A DNA stretch of 64,000 nt from Flavobacterium gelidilacus DSM 15343 (GCF_000422685.1 NZ_AUGN01000012.1:1-64000); one strand, 5' to 3'; positions 16,348 through 26,631 are shown, counted from the stretch's first letter. Made by a program: numbers and translations. Notes: a model not told the origin generated them from the letters alone.

Positions 16348-17688
16348 ATGATAAAAAACACCAAAGATAAAAACAATAAACTTTCACTAATAGGTTCAAT
16401 ATCTCTTGGAACGGGTGCGATGATTGGCGCTGGCATATTCGTCCTTATGGGACAAATAGCAGAACTAGTGGGCGATTTATTTCCTATTGCTTTTATCGCA
16501 GGTGCCATTGTCGTAGGTTTCAGTTCTTATTCCTACGTCAAGTTCTCAAATGCGTTCCCTTCTTCAGGTGGTGTAGTCAAATTTTTAAATAAATCGTATG
16601 GTCCAGGAACTACAACTGGTGTCTTTTCATTATTGATGTACGTCTCAATGGTCGTTTCACAGAGTTTGGTAGCGGGTACATTTGGGGCTTACACACTTCG
16701 ATTATTCCCAGAGCGTTTTGCCAGTTTTGCTTCCATTCTTGGTATACTTCTTTTGGTAATCGTATTTATCGTGAATATTTTAGGAAACAAAGTCATTGGA
16801 ACAACAGCTACTTTTACAGCTGTCATAAAAGTATTCGGTATCGCATTACTTGCAATTGCAGGTTTAATAGTTTCAGGATTTCCAGATATTACTGGAAATT
16901 ACATCCCAAAAAATACTGAAAAATTGCCAATCGGAATTGGTTTCGTTGCTTCATTAGCATTAGCAATTCTAGCATATAAAGGATTCACTACTATTACAAA
17001 TCAAGGTGGAGATATAGCAAACCCTAACAAAAACCTAGGACGATCTATAATAGCATCTATTCTTATTTGTACTATTATTTATGTTGCCTTAGCACTTGCC
17101 GTTGCGGGAGGATTAAGCATTCCTGAAATCATCAAAGCAAAAGATTACGCTTTAGCTGCAGCAGCAGAACCTGTGTTTGGAAAATGGGGTACTTGGATTA
17201 CCGTAACCATCGCAATTGTTGCAACCTTTTCAGGTGTCATTGCAAGTGTGTTTTCTTCCTCTCGTCTATTGGAAATGTTAAGTAACATGAAACAAGTCCC
17301 CTCTTTAAAAAGACTTGGGAACTTTAAAAACCCTGCACTTATATTCACAGTTTCCCTCGCAATTTTATTAACATTCTTGTTCGATTTAACGAGAATCGCA
17401 TCTATTGGAATTATTTTTTATCTAATTATGGATATTGCAATCCATTGGGGACTTTTCCGTCATCTTAAAAAGGAAGTAGATTTTATACCTATCATTCCGC
17501 TTATCGCAATCGTTATGGATATAGTAGTTCTTTCAGCATTTTTATACGTAAAATACATAAACGATCCTTTGGTGCTAATTGTAGCAGCAATTGGAATTAT
17601 TCTAATGATTATTTCGGAACGTTTTTTTATGATTTCGCATACAGATGATGATGGGGAAATGCAAATGGGAATGGACACTAATGATTAA
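16348..17688 (+). CDS. APC-superfamily amino acid permease
   Basis: 446 aa with about 12 membrane segments. The first contains GTGAMIGAGIFVLMG, the substrate-backbone-binding signature of APC transporters. The C-terminal tail carries DDDGEMQMGMD. It is encoded 18 bp before the GAPDH gene, so probably cotranscribed with the metabolic genes. The substrate is not predictable. Its presence in a copper/stress cluster may reflect amino acid or thiol uptake; that is speculative. Confidence 0.85.
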   Translation: MIKNTKDKNNKLSLIGSISLGTGAMIGAGIFVLMGQIAELVGDLFPIAFIAGAIVVGFSSYSYVKFSNAFPSSGGVVKFLNKSYGPGTTTGVFSLLMYVSMVVSQSLVAGTFGAYTLRLFPERFASFASILGILLLVIVFIVNILGNKVIGTTATFTAVIKVFGIALLAIAGLIVSGFPDITGNYIPKNTEKLPIGIGFVASLALAILAYKGFTTITNQGGDIANPNKNLGRSIIASILICTIIYVALALAVAGGLSIPEIIKAKDYALAAAAEPVFGKWGTWITVTIAIVATFSGVIASVFSSSRLLEMLSNMKQVPSLKRLGNFKNPALIFTVSLAILLTFLFDLTRIASIGIIFYLIMDIAIHWGLFRHLKKEVDFIPIIPLIAIVMDIVVLSAFLYVKYINDPLVLIVAAIGIILMIISERFFMISHTDDDGEMQMGMDTND

Positions 17689-17705
17689 TTTAAAAATAAA
17701 ATTAT

Positions 17706-18719
17706 ATGAAAAATATTGCAGTTATAGGTTACGGAGTTATCGGAAAAAGAGTTGCTGACGCCATAAGCAAACAAGAAGACATGAAACTTTCCGGAGTATG
17801 TGACATCATTAGTGATTGGCGTATTCAAAATGCTGTACGAAAAGGATACAACATCTATTACGCAACACCCGAAGCCGAAAAGGAAATGACAACTGCAAAT
17901 ATTCCATTAAAAGGAAGCACGCAAGACCTTTTGAAAAATGTAGATTTAGTAGTGGATTGTACTCCAAAAAATATAGCGGCACAAAATATAAAAATCTACA
18001 AAGAAATAGGCATCAAATATATTGTTCAAGGTGGCGAAAAACATGAAACCACTGGTCATTCTTTTAGTGCCGAAAACAATTATAATTCAGCAATAAATTT
18101 GAATGCAACAAGGGTTGTTTCCTGTAATACTACTTCCATATTAAGAACATTAACAACCTTAAAAAAAGCAGACTTACTAGAGTATGCGAGAGGTACATTA
18201 TTAAGAAGAGCTACAGACCCATGGGAAAGTCATTTAGGAGGTATAATGAATACAATGGTACCCGAAAGAGAAATACCAAGTCATCAAGGTCCTGATGCAA
18301 AAAGTGTAGACCCAGATTTAGATGTGATTACTTCTGCTGTAAAAGTTCCAGAAACTTTAAGCCATATGCACTATTGGAATGTAAAGTTAAAAAAACATAC
18401 CACTAAAGAAGAAGTGCTAAAAGCTTTTAAAACATCCAGTCGTATTAAATTAATACGCTATGATCAAGGACTGGTTTCTAATAACACCATTAAGGAAATG
18501 TTTCTAGATATGGGAAGACCATGGGGCGACATGTATGAAGTGGCTCTTTGGGAAGATATGTTAAAAGTTGTAGGCGATGAATTGTTTTATGCCTATGTAG
18601 TCGATAACCAAGCGATTGTTATTCCCGAAACTATCGATGCCATTAGAGCACTTACCGGAATTGAAATGGATGCAAATAAATCTATTGCTAAAACAAATGA
18701 AAGTTTAGGAATTCATTAA
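17706..18719 (+). CDS. gap: Type II (archaeal-type) glyceraldehyde-3-phosphate dehydrogenase
   Basis: 337 aa. It begins with the Rossmann motif [15 protein letters not shown] and has the archaeal active-site segment [13 protein letters not shown] (Cys140) and [17 protein letters not shown]. The length and C-terminal ITNESLGI-like ending (KTNESLGIH) match archaeal type II enzymes and not bacterial type I GapA. It would oxidise glyceraldehyde 3-phosphate with NAD(P). It lies directly upstream of a class I aldolase and is likely cotranscribed. Presence on a mobile copper element suggests a bypass for a stress-sensitive host enzyme. Confidence 0.88.
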   Translation: MKNIAVIGYGVIGKRVADAISKQEDMKLSGVCDIISDWRIQNAVRKGYNIYYATPEAEKEMTTANIPLKGSTQDLLKNVDLVVDCTPKNIAAQNIKIYKEIGIKYIVQGGEKHETTGHSFSAENNYNSAINLNATRVVSCNTTSILRTLTTLKKADLLEYARGTLLRRATDPWESHLGGIMNTMVPEREIPSHQGPDAKSVDPDLDVITSAVKVPETLSHMHYWNVKLKKHTTKEEVLKAFKTSSRIKLIRYDQGLVSNNTIKEMFLDMGRPWGDMYEVALWEDMLKVVGDELFYAYVVDNQAIVIPETIDAIRALTGIEMDANKSIAKTNESLGIH

Positions 18720-18730
18720 ATCCTTTTAAA

Positions 18731-19792
18731 ATGAAAACAGAAAAAAACATATCGGAAATTTTAGGAGAAAAAGCAGCATACTATTTAGACTACGTTTGCG
18801 AGAAAATTACAAAAGACCAATTGCAAACACCAAGTAAAAATAGTCTTGACAACGTATTTGTAGATAGTAACAGAAATCCACAAGTACTTCGAAGTCTTAC
18901 ACAAATGTATAATCATGGAAATTTGGGTGGTACTGGATATTTAAGTATTTTACCTGTCGACCAAGGAATTGAACATAGTGCCGCATTTTCATTCTATAAA
19001 AATCCAGCGTATTTTGATCCCGAAAATATAATTAAACTCGCTATTGAAGGAGGTTGTAATGCGGTAGCTTCCACTTTTGGCGTTTTAGGATTGAATGCAA
19101 GAAAATATGCGCATAAAATACCATTTATTGTAAAAATTAATCATAACGAATTACTTACCTATCCTAATAAATATAATCAAACATTATTTGGCAAAGTGAA
19201 ATCTGCTTGGAATATGGGCGCTGTTGCTGTAGGTGCAACCATTTATTTCGGATCTGAAGAAAGTGACAGACAAATCAAAGAAATTGCAGAAGCATTTGAA
19301 GAAGCCCACAATTTAGGAATGGCAACTATTTTATGGTGCTATACACGTAATGATGCATTTAAAACTAAAAAAGAAGATTTTCATGCTGCTGCCGATATTA
19401 CAGGACAAGCTAATCATTTGGGTGTAACTATTCAAGCAGATATAATAAAACAGAAGTTGCCAACTAATAATTTCGGATTTAAAGAAATTGGTTTTGGAAA
19501 ATATGATGATGAAATGTACGAAACGCTTACCTCAGAACACCCTATTGACTTGTGCCGTTTGCAAGTAGCCAATTGTTATATGGGAAAAATAGGATTGATA
19601 AATTCTGGAGGTGGTTCTAATGGCAAATCTGATTTGATAGAAGCAATAACAACAGCCGTAATTAATAAAAGAGCTGGCGGTTCTGGTTTAATTCTAGGTC
19701 GAAAAGCATTTCAAAAACCTTTTAAAGAAGGTGTCGATTTATTAAATACTATACAAAGTGTTTATCTGGACATGAAAATAACTATTGCTTAA
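18731..19792 (+). CDS. fbaB: Class I fructose-bisphosphate aldolase, DhnA/FbaB type
   Basis: 353 aa TIM-barrel aldolase of the metal-independent Schiff-base class. It contains [13 protein letters not shown] near residue 75, [10 protein letters not shown] near 133 and [12 protein letters not shown] with the probable Schiff-base Lys about 240. It starts 11 bp after the GAPDH gene. Unlike class II aldolase it needs no Zn, so it should tolerate metal stress better; that physiological reading is inference. Confidence 0.9.
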   Translation: MKTEKNISEILGEKAAYYLDYVCEKITKDQLQTPSKNSLDNVFVDSNRNPQVLRSLTQMYNHGNLGGTGYLSILPVDQGIEHSAAFSFYKNPAYFDPENIIKLAIEGGCNAVASTFGVLGLNARKYAHKIPFIVKINHNELLTYPNKYNQTLFGKVKSAWNMGAVAVGATIYFGSEESDRQIKEIAEAFEEAHNLGMATILWCYTRNDAFKTKKEDFHAAADITGQANHLGVTIQADIIKQKLPTNNFGFKEIGFGKYDDEMYETLTSEHPIDLCRLQVANCYMGKIGLINSGGGSNGKSDLIEAITTAVINKRAGGSGLILGRKAFQKPFKEGVDLLNTIQSVYLDMKITIA

Positions 19793-19803
19793 ATATAATC
19801 AAC

Positions 19804-20640
19804 ATGAAAAACATACTTATACCAACCAATTTCTCTGAAAACTGTGCAAAAGCAGCACAACTGGGTATTGAAATGGCTAAACTATATAATTCGGAAATTC
19901 ACTTTTTACACTTATTAAAAACTCCTGTAGACTGGGTTAAATTGGATAAATTAAAAGAAGAAAGATTCCCAGAAACAGTAAAAGAAATTGGCAAAGCCAA
20001 ATCTGCTTTAAGAGAATTAGAATTAAGGGCAGAACACGAAGGAGTAAAATGTCGCACTTTTCTTCAATATGATGCTGAACAAGCAGATATTTTAGATCAT
20101 TCAGGCCATTTTTAACATGATTTTATCATTACTGGAAGCAGTGGTACAAAAGGAGTAATTAGAGAAATAACAGGTTGTAATGTGGAAGATATTGTTCGTA
20201 AAGCTAAAGTTCCAGTTATTGTTGTTAAAGATGAAAAAATAAAATTTCCATTTAAAAATATTGTCTTTGTTTCAAATTTTGAAGATGACGTATCTGATGC
20301 TTTTGAACAAGCACTATCAATTGCCACAAAATGCGAGGCAAAAATTCACTTATTACAAATAAATACAAAAACAGATTTTAATAGTATTGAGTGTAGTTTA
20401 AAAAACATTGAATTATTATTAAAAAAATTCCCAGATTTTGAAAATTACTCAAAAGCAGTCTATAACGAAGATTCTGTGGAAACTGGCATTAATACATTTA
20501 TTAATGAGCAACCAGTAGATTTAATTGCAATGATTACACACGGCAAAACAGGGTTTTTAAGTCTATTCTCTAAAAGCATCGCTGAAGGTGTTACCAATCA
20601 TTCTAAGCTACCCGTAATGACTATACATATTTCGAAATGA
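19804..20640 (+). pseudogene. Universal stress protein (two USP domains) interrupted by an in-frame stop
   Basis: The reading frame from ATG 19804 continues to 20640 in one phase, broken only by TAA at 20113-20115. Before the stop, ILIPTNFSENCAKAAQLG is a typical USP start. Directly after it the frame reads HDFIITGSSGTKGVIRE, the nucleotide-binding GxxG segment that normally follows. A second USP domain occupies 20235-20640 and ends MTIHIS. Intact length would be 278 residues. It could be a true nonsense mutation, two separately translated pieces (ATG at 20182 could restart the second), or a sequencing error. Confidence 0.8.
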
Positions 20641-21479
20641 AAAAGATAATCAACATAGTAAAATACTCTGGAGTAATTGAGGAGTTCAATTTAGATAAGC
20701 TGAAAAATTCATTAAGACGAGCTAAAGCTGATGAGCCACTTATTCTTAAAATTGCCAATGAAGTTCAAAGCACTCTTAAAGATGGCATGACAACAAAGCA
20801 AATATATAAAATGGCTTTTAAAATGTTAAAAGGTAAGTCAACAGTAAGTGCTTCAAGGTATAAACTAAAAAAGGCTTTAATGGAATTGGGACCGTCTGGT
20901 TTTCCTTTTGAAAAAATAATAGGAAAACTACTATCGCACGAAGGATTTAAAACAGAAGTTGGTGTAATTGTACAAGGTAGTTGTGTGCAGCACGAGATAG
21001 ATGTCATAGCACAAAAGGATAATGAACATTATATGATAGAATGCAAATACCATAGTGACCAAGGCAGATTTTGCAATGTAAAAATTCCTTTATACATCCA
21101 GTCAAGATTTTTAGATGTTGAAAAACTATGGAAAAAACAACCAGGACACAATACAAAACTTCATAAGGGATGGGTTTATACAAACACTAGATTCACAACT
21201 GATGCAATTCAATATGGTACTTGTATAGGTTTAGGTTTGGCAAGTTGGGATTACCCAAAAGGAAATGGACTTAAAGAACGAATTGACAAATCAGGACTAC
21301 ATCCATTAACTGCTTTAACTACTCTCACCAAAGCAGAAAAATTGAAATTGTTAGACGCAGGTTTAGTGCTTTGCAAGGAAATTTACGATACTCCAACTAT
21401 TTTGAATCAAATTGGAATACCAAAAGCAAGGCAAAAAAAAATACTTGACGATTCTAAAGAATTATGTAGTAATCATTAA
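20637..21479 (+). CDS. ATP-cone plus restriction-endonuclease-like protein
   Basis: 280 aa. Residues 1-85 are an ATP-cone domain (IINIVKYSGVIEEFNLDKL), a nucleotide-sensing module best known from ribonucleotide reductases. Residues about 90-200 are a PD-(D/E)xK nuclease fold of the Mrr type with D122 (HEIDVIA), E135 and K137 (MIECKYH). The C-terminus is helical, with a helix-hairpin-helix-like LNQIGIPKARQKKIL. It overlaps the USP stop by 4 bp (ATGA). It is probably a nucleotide-regulated nuclease; target unknown. Confidence 0.8.
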   Translation: MKKIINIVKYSGVIEEFNLDKLKNSLRRAKADEPLILKIANEVQSTLKDGMTTKQIYKMAFKMLKGKSTVSASRYKLKKALMELGPSGFPFEKIIGKLLSHEGFKTEVGVIVQGSCVQHEIDVIAQKDNEHYMIECKYHSDQGRFCNVKIPLYIQSRFLDVEKLWKKQPGHNTKLHKGWVYTNTRFTTDAIQYGTCIGLGLASWDYPKGNGLKERIDKSGLHPLTALTTLTKAEKLKLLDAGLVLCKEIYDTPTILNQIGIPKARQKKILDDSKELCSNH

Positions 21480-21491
21480 ATAATATTGAAA

Positions 21492-22865
21492 ATGAAAAAT
21501 AATAAAATAAACATTCACTTTTTAGGAGCAGCAGGCACTGTAACTGGCTCTAAATATTTGGTGGATACAGGAGACAAAAAAATATTAATTGATTGTGGTC
21601 TTTTTCAAGGACTTAAAGAATTGCGTCTTAAAAATTGGGAATATCCACCAGTTGAAGTGTCAGATATTGATATAGTATTACTAACACATGGTCACATGGA
21701 TCATACAGGATATTTACCACGATTAGTCAAACAAGGCTTCAACGGACCTATTTATGGAACTAATCCAACCTTGGATATTGCAAAAATTATACTTAATGAT
21801 AGTGCAAAAATCCAAGAGCAGGAAGCTCAACGTGCCAATAAAGAAGGCTATTCAAAGCATAGCCCAGCAGAACCATTATACGATTTAAAAGATGTGGAAA
21901 AAACAATCCCGCATTTTAAGAGTGTTCCACAATCACAATGGATTCCATTGTTCGATGGTATTAAGGCTCGGTTTCAATATAATGGACATATTTTAGGGGC
22001 TACATTTATAGAATTGGATGTACACGGAAAACGTTTTGTCTTTTCTGGTGATATAGGAAGAACAAATGATTTACTATTGTATTCACCTTTGAAACCAAAA
22101 AAAGCGGATGTACTTTTTATAGAATCAACATATGGGGGTAGATTCCATCAAGAAGAATTAGAAGCCATTCCACAAATTGAAAAATTAGTAAATGAAACCA
22201 TAAAAAGAGGTGGTAGTTTATTTGTTCCCAGTTTTTCGGTAGAACGTGCCCAATTGATGATGTTTATTTTTTGGAAATTGCTTAAAGAGAATAAGATTCC
22301 AAAAGTACAAATGATAATGGATAGTCCTATGGGGGCTAACGTATTGGAACTGTTTCATCGTACAAAAGATTGGCATAAATTAGAAGACAACGAATGCGAT
22401 GAAATGTGTTCTCATTTTACAGTAGTAAGCAGTTATCGAGAAACTATGGAATTACGAACAGATAATAAACCAAAAATCGTAATTGCAGGTAGTGGAATGC
22501 TTACTGGTGGAAGAATGCTGAATTATTTGGAAACCCAAGCTCAAAACCCCAATAACACATTGCTTTTTGTAGGATATCAAGCCGAAGGTACTCGTGGAAG
22601 AAAATTATTAGAAGGAGAAAAAGAACTGAAAGTCTATGGAAAATGGGTCCCTTTACAAATGCAGGTAGCTGAAGTTGAAGGTCTTTCAGCACACGCAGAC
22701 CATGCGGAACTTATGGATTGGATGGGTAAAATAAAAAACAAACCTGAACGAATTTTTATTGTTCATGGGGAAAAAGAAGGTGCAGAAGGTGTTCAAAAAG
22801 GAATAAAAGAAACCTATGGATGGGATGCTGAAATACCCCAACTCTATAGTATTGAAGAAGTTTAA
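21492..22865 (+). CDS. Metallo-beta-lactamase/beta-CASP hydrolase (RNase-like)
   Basis: 457 aa from ATG 21492 (a TTG six bases upstream is less likely). An MBL core has THGHMDH (residues 65-71), then FSGDIGR, a beta-CASP region with PSFSVERAQ and SGMLTGGRM, and the C-terminal HxH motif EGLSAHAD and IFIVHGE. This architecture is that of RNA exo/endonucleases related to CPSF73 and RNase J, here without a KH domain. It is the 3' partner of the ATP-cone nuclease in a recurrent stress-gene set. Confidence 0.9.
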   Translation: MKNNKINIHFLGAAGTVTGSKYLVDTGDKKILIDCGLFQGLKELRLKNWEYPPVEVSDIDIVLLTHGHMDHTGYLPRLVKQGFNGPIYGTNPTLDIAKIILNDSAKIQEQEAQRANKEGYSKHSPAEPLYDLKDVEKTIPHFKSVPQSQWIPLFDGIKARFQYNGHILGATFIELDVHGKRFVFSGDIGRTNDLLLYSPLKPKKADVLFIESTYGGRFHQEELEAIPQIEKLVNETIKRGGSLFVPSFSVERAQLMMFIFWKLLKENKIPKVQMIMDSPMGANVLELFHRTKDWHKLEDNECDEMCSHFTVVSSYRETMELRTDNKPKIVIAGSGMLTGGRMLNYLETQAQNPNNTLLFVGYQAEGTRGRKLLEGEKELKVYGKWVPLQMQVAEVEGLSAHADHAELMDWMGKIKNKPERIFIVHGEKEGAEGVQKGIKETYGWDAEIPQLYSIEEV

Positions 22866-22887
22866 TGATAATATATATATATATAAC

Positions 22888-23439
22888 ATGATGGATAGTA
22901 AAACAAATAGTACAATTCAGAAAAATTGGTATGTTATTACTGGAGGTCCTAGCACTGGTAAAACAACAGTAATTGATTTACTTCAGAAACAAGGATATAC
23001 TACTACAATTGAACATGCCAGACATTATATCGATACTATGCGAAATGAAGGACATTCAGTTGATGAAATTAGAAATAATAAAAGAAAATTTCAATTAGGA
23101 GTTTTAGATATGCAAATTGAACAAGAAGCTTCAATTAAAACCAAAAACATTGTTTTTTTGGATAGAGCTATTCCAGATGCTTTAGCCTATTATCAATTTT
23201 TGGAATTAGATTATGATGAAAAATTAATAAATGCAATAAAAGAAGTCTCTTATAAAAAAATTTTCATTTTAGATAGACTACCATTTACAAAAGACTATGC
23301 AAGAACAGAAAATGAAGAAGATCAAGAAAAGATTCACCAATTAATAATTGATGTTTATAGAGATTTAGGTTTTCCAATTGTTTTTGTGCCTGTTGTGTCT
23401 CCTTTAGAAAGAGTTAAATATATTTTAGATAATGTATAG
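22888..23439 (+). CDS. AAA-family P-loop NTPase (AAA_28-like)
   Basis: 183 aa from ATG 22888. The earlier ATG at 22816 would overlap the preceding gene and put unrelated residues before the conserved core. Walker A is GGPSTGKTT (19-27), then EHARHYIDTM, VFLDRAIPDALAYY and a C-terminal LERVKYIL. It is a small kinase-like NTPase of the AAA_28 type; substrate unknown. It lies 22 bp after the beta-CASP gene. Confidence 0.75.
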   Translation: MMDSKTNSTIQKNWYVITGGPSTGKTTVIDLLQKQGYTTTIEHARHYIDTMRNEGHSVDEIRNNKRKFQLGVLDMQIEQEASIKTKNIVFLDRAIPDALAYYQFLELDYDEKLINAIKEVSYKKIFILDRLPFTKDYARTENEEDQEKIHQLIIDVYRDLGFPIVFVPVVSPLERVKYILDNV

Positions 23440-23443
23440 AAAA

Positions 23444-24133
23444 ATGTCAAATATAAAAAACAAATATAATTGTAATACCAAATCCATTCTACCCTATTTA
23501 TGTCTTTTCATATTGTTTATTTGCACAAGTGCAAAATCTCAAAACAACATGTTTTTAGAACAAATAGAAGGTAGGACTATCATAAGAGAGAATTTTAATG
23601 ACAAAGGAGTTCTTTTAAATAAGCAACTTTTTGAAGCTGGAAAAATCACTAAAAAAAAAGATTATTATGAAATAATAGTAACAACCACTTTATTTGATGT
23701 AAATAAAATTGTAAAAGAAAAATACATTACAACATATAAATGCGAACCGGAAAAGTTCAGTATTGTACTATTTGTTTTTCCTTTCGCAAATCCAAAATCA
23801 AAAGAAACCGAAATTAGTTCAAAATCAATAAATTTTAAAGAATTATACAATATCGAAAAATTAGAAAATGTGGATTTAGAAATAAGTTTCGATTCAGGTT
23901 TATTGAATTTTTTTGGATCAAAAAGTAAAATAAAAATTTACAACAGAAAAAAAGAAATCAATAATACAAGTTGGAGTATCACATCAAAAATAAGCATAAA
24001 AGCATATGCATTTGGTATAAAAGTCAAACAATTAAATTATTATTTAACTGAAAAGTTAGATACTAATGGTTTACTCACCTATCAAAAGTTTATTGAAAAT
24101 GATGGAAGCTACTTTACAATGGAATATAAATAA
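23444..24133 (+). CDS. Secreted protein of unknown function
   Basis: 229 aa from ATG 23444; an in-frame ATG at 23432 overlaps the upstream stop and is equally possible. The N-terminus has a basic region then a hydrophobic core (LPYLCLFILFICTSAKSQ) typical of a signal peptide. The mature part is beta-rich and Lys-rich with no motif I recognise. It lies between the NTPase and a small conserved gene and is probably part of the same transcript. Confidence 0.6.
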   Translation: MSNIKNKYNCNTKSILPYLCLFILFICTSAKSQNNMFLEQIEGRTIIRENFNDKGVLLNKQLFEAGKITKKKDYYEIIVTTTLFDVNKIVKEKYITTYKCEPEKFSIVLFVFPFANPKSKETEISSKSINFKELYNIEKLENVDLEISFDSGLLNFFGSKSKIKIYNRKKEINNTSWSITSKISIKAYAFGIKVKQLNYYLTEKLDTNGLLTYQKFIENDGSYFTMEYK

Positions 24134-24140
24134 TTAAAAA

Positions 24141-24449
24141 ATGAGAAATTACGACACACTTTCAGAGGCAATTAATGATTTAATAAGTCTTGGCTATACT
24201 AAAGATTTTAATTTGAATGAGGATTGTATAAAATGTGCTTCCCTTTCTATTGAAATTCATCCAGAAGATTTCGAGGTAGATCAATTCTACCGTTTTGAAG
24301 GAATGAGTAGTACTGACGATAATAGTATTCTATATGCAATTTCCTCTAAAAATGGAGTTAAAGGCTTGTTAGTAGACGCTTATGGAATGTATAGCGAAAG
24401 TTTAAATGAAAAAATGATACAAAAACTGAATCAAAAACATCAAAAGTAA
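24141..24449 (+). CDS. Small conserved Bacteroidota protein
   Basis: 102 aa without signal peptide or membrane span. The pattern NYDTLSEAINDLISLGYT ... FEVDQFYRFEGMSSTDD matches a short family that databases often label phosphoribosylpyrophosphate synthetase, although it is far too short for that enzyme. Function unknown. It sits 17 bp before the copper ATPase gene and is likely cotranscribed. Confidence 0.65.
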   Translation: MRNYDTLSEAINDLISLGYTKDFNLNEDCIKCASLSIEIHPEDFEVDQFYRFEGMSSTDDNSILYAISSKNGVKGLLVDAYGMYSESLNEKMIQKLNQKHQK

Positions 24450-24466
24450 CTAAAGAATTTAATAAC

Positions 24467-26563
24467 ATGGAAAATCATAAAGAGCACGAGAACAAAAAAA
24501 TAGACCATTCAAAGATGGACCATTCAAAAATGAACACGACCCAAGAAGAACATACTAATATGGACCACTCAAAAATGGACCATAGTAGTATTCCTATGGG
24601 AATGGCAGGTCATAACCATCATCAAATGATGATTAATGATTTTAAAAAACGTTTTTGGGTAATCCTTGTACTTACATTTCCAATATTGTTATTTTCTCCA
24701 ATGATTCAGGAGTTTTTTAATTATGAATTACTTTTACCAGGTAATTCATATGTGCTTTTTGCACTTTCAACAATAGTATATTTTTATGGTGGTTGGCCAT
24801 TTTTAAAAGGATTTTGGTCAGAAATAAAAAGTGGTTCTCCAGGAATGATGACGCTAATTACAATGGCAATTAGTGTTGCTTATTTCTATAGTTCGGCAAC
24901 TGTATTTGGTTTAAAAGGAGTTGACTTTTTCTGGGAATTAGCTACGCTTATAGCCATTATGCTAATTGGACATTGGATAGAAATGAAAAGTGTATTAGGA
25001 GCCTCTAAAGCATTACAACTTTTAGTCAGTATGATGCCTGCTGAAGCCCACAAAGTTAATGGAGATAAAATTGAAGATATAGCTCTTGATAAGTTATTAA
25101 AAAACGATGTAATTTTAGTAAAACCAGGTGAAAAAGTGCCTGCCGATGGTATAATTATCGAAGGTACAAGTTATTTAAACGAATCTATGCTTACTGGTGA
25201 GTCAAAACCGATAAAAAAAGAGGAAAACGATAAAGTAATTGGTGGATCAGTAAACGGTAATGGTTCTTTAAAGATAAAAGTAGAACATACAGGAAAAGAC
25301 AGTTATCTTAATAAGGTTATTACGATGGTTGAAGAGGCACAAAAAACCAAGTCAAAAATGCAAAACTTATCAGATAGGGCTGCAAAATGGCTAACCTATA
25401 TAGCTTTAGCTATCGGATTTGGTACTTTAGCGACTTGGCTTCTTTTAGGATTTCCTTTTGTTTTTGCTTTAGAAAGAATGGTTACGGTTATGGTAATTGC
25501 TTGTCCTCATGCACTTGGTCTAGCCATACCTTTAGTTGTTGCTATTTCAACAGCAGTTTCTGCTCAAAATGGTCTTTTAATTCGAAATAGAACAGCTTTT
25601 GAAGAATCACGAAAAATATCAGTTTTACTATTTGATAAAACAGGAACATTAACTAAAGGAGATTTTGGGGTCACACGAATTGAATCAGTAGATGAAAATT
25701 ATAATTCAGACGAAGTTTTACGACTTTCAAGTGCTTTAGAACAAAGTTCAGAACATCCAATAGCGGTTGGAATTATTAAAAAAGTAAAAGAGAATAACAT
25801 CATAATTCCTAAACTCGAAAAATTTAATGCCATTACAGGCAAAGGTGTAGAAGCTATAGTTGAAGGTAAGGATGTAAAAGTTGTAAGTCCAGGATATTTG
25901 CGTGAAAATAATATTTCAATTCCAGAAGATGCTTACAGTGATGCAGCAGAAACAGTAGTTTTTATACTAATTGATAATAAGCTAATAGGTTTTATAGCAT
26001 TGGCAGATGAGATCAGACCAGAATCCGCTGAAGCAATTAGAGTTTTTAAAAAGAACAATATTAAGGTACTAATGGCTACGGGAGACAATGAACAAACAGC
26101 AAAAGCAGTTAGCGATAAACTAGGTTTAGACGGCTATTATGCTGAAGTATTACCCCATCAAAAAGTTGAAATAATAAAAGAACTGCAAGCCAAAGGAGAG
26201 TTTGTTGCAATGACAGGAGATGGTGTTAATGATGCTCCAGCATTGGCTCAAGCAAATGTTGGAATTGCTGTAGGTTCAGGTACAGATGTTGCAGCAGAAA
26301 CAGCAGATATTATTTTAGTGAATAGTAACCCTCAAGATATTGCTAATTTAATTCTATTTGGCAAAGCAACTTATAATAAGATGATACAAAACATTATTTG
26401 GGCAACAGGTTATAACGTTATTGCAATTCCATTAGCAGCTGGTGTGCTATATTCTTCTGGTTTTGTTTTAGGTCCAGCAATTGGAGCTGTTTTTATGAGT
26501 TTAAGTACAATTATCGTTGCAGTTAATGCACAACTTTTAAAAAGAAGTATAAGTAAAAAATAA
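24467..26563 (+). CDS. copB: CopB-type copper/silver P1B-ATPase
   Basis: 698 aa. The N-terminal tail is rich in His and Met (DHSKMDHSKM repeats, residues 1-55) and replaces an HMA domain. Membrane segments are followed by the actuator TGES (243-246), the ion-binding CPH (346-348) in the sixth helix, the phosphorylation site DKTGT (D390) and the hinge TGDGVNDAP. The CPH motif places it in the P1B-3 group that exports Cu or Ag. It is the last gene of the metal cluster and would pump cytosolic metal to the periplasm for the RND system. Confidence 0.93.
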   Translation: MENHKEHENKKIDHSKMDHSKMNTTQEEHTNMDHSKMDHSSIPMGMAGHNHHQMMINDFKKRFWVILVLTFPILLFSPMIQEFFNYELLLPGNSYVLFALSTIVYFYGGWPFLKGFWSEIKSGSPGMMTLITMAISVAYFYSSATVFGLKGVDFFWELATLIAIMLIGHWIEMKSVLGASKALQLLVSMMPAEAHKVNGDKIEDIALDKLLKNDVILVKPGEKVPADGIIIEGTSYLNESMLTGESKPIKKEENDKVIGGSVNGNGSLKIKVEHTGKDSYLNKVITMVEEAQKTKSKMQNLSDRAAKWLTYIALAIGFGTLATWLLLGFPFVFALERMVTVMVIACPHALGLAIPLVVAISTAVSAQNGLLIRNRTAFEESRKISVLLFDKTGTLTKGDFGVTRIESVDENYNSDEVLRLSSALEQSSEHPIAVGIIKKVKENNIIIPKLEKFNAITGKGVEAIVEGKDVKVVSPGYLRENNISIPEDAYSDAAETVVFILIDNKLIGFIALADEIRPESAEAIRVFKKNNIKVLMATGDNEQTAKAVSDKLGLDGYYAEVLPHQKVEIIKELQAKGEFVAMTGDGVNDAPALAQANVGIAVGSGTDVAAETADIILVNSNPQDIANLILFGKATYNKMIQNIIWATGYNVIAIPLAAGVLYSSGFVLGPAIGAVFMSLSTIIVAVNAQLLKRSISKK

Positions 26564-26601
26564 GGAATCTTTTTTAAGTGATATAAAATTATAAAAAGGA
26601 C

Positions 26602-26631
26602 ATAAAACGAGGTGTCACAGCCCCATTTTAT
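26602..26631. other. Weak hairpin and arm-repeat-like 11-mer after copB
   Basis: ATAAAACGAGG and CCCCATTTTAT form a 9-of-11-pair stem and might act as a weak terminator for the metal cluster. Within it, CGAGGTGTCAC (26608-26618) is identical to the integrase arm repeat at 1622-1632. The 218-bp gap 26564-26781 shows no gene. The 11-mer may be a relic of the event that inserted the cargo. Confidence 0.4.
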
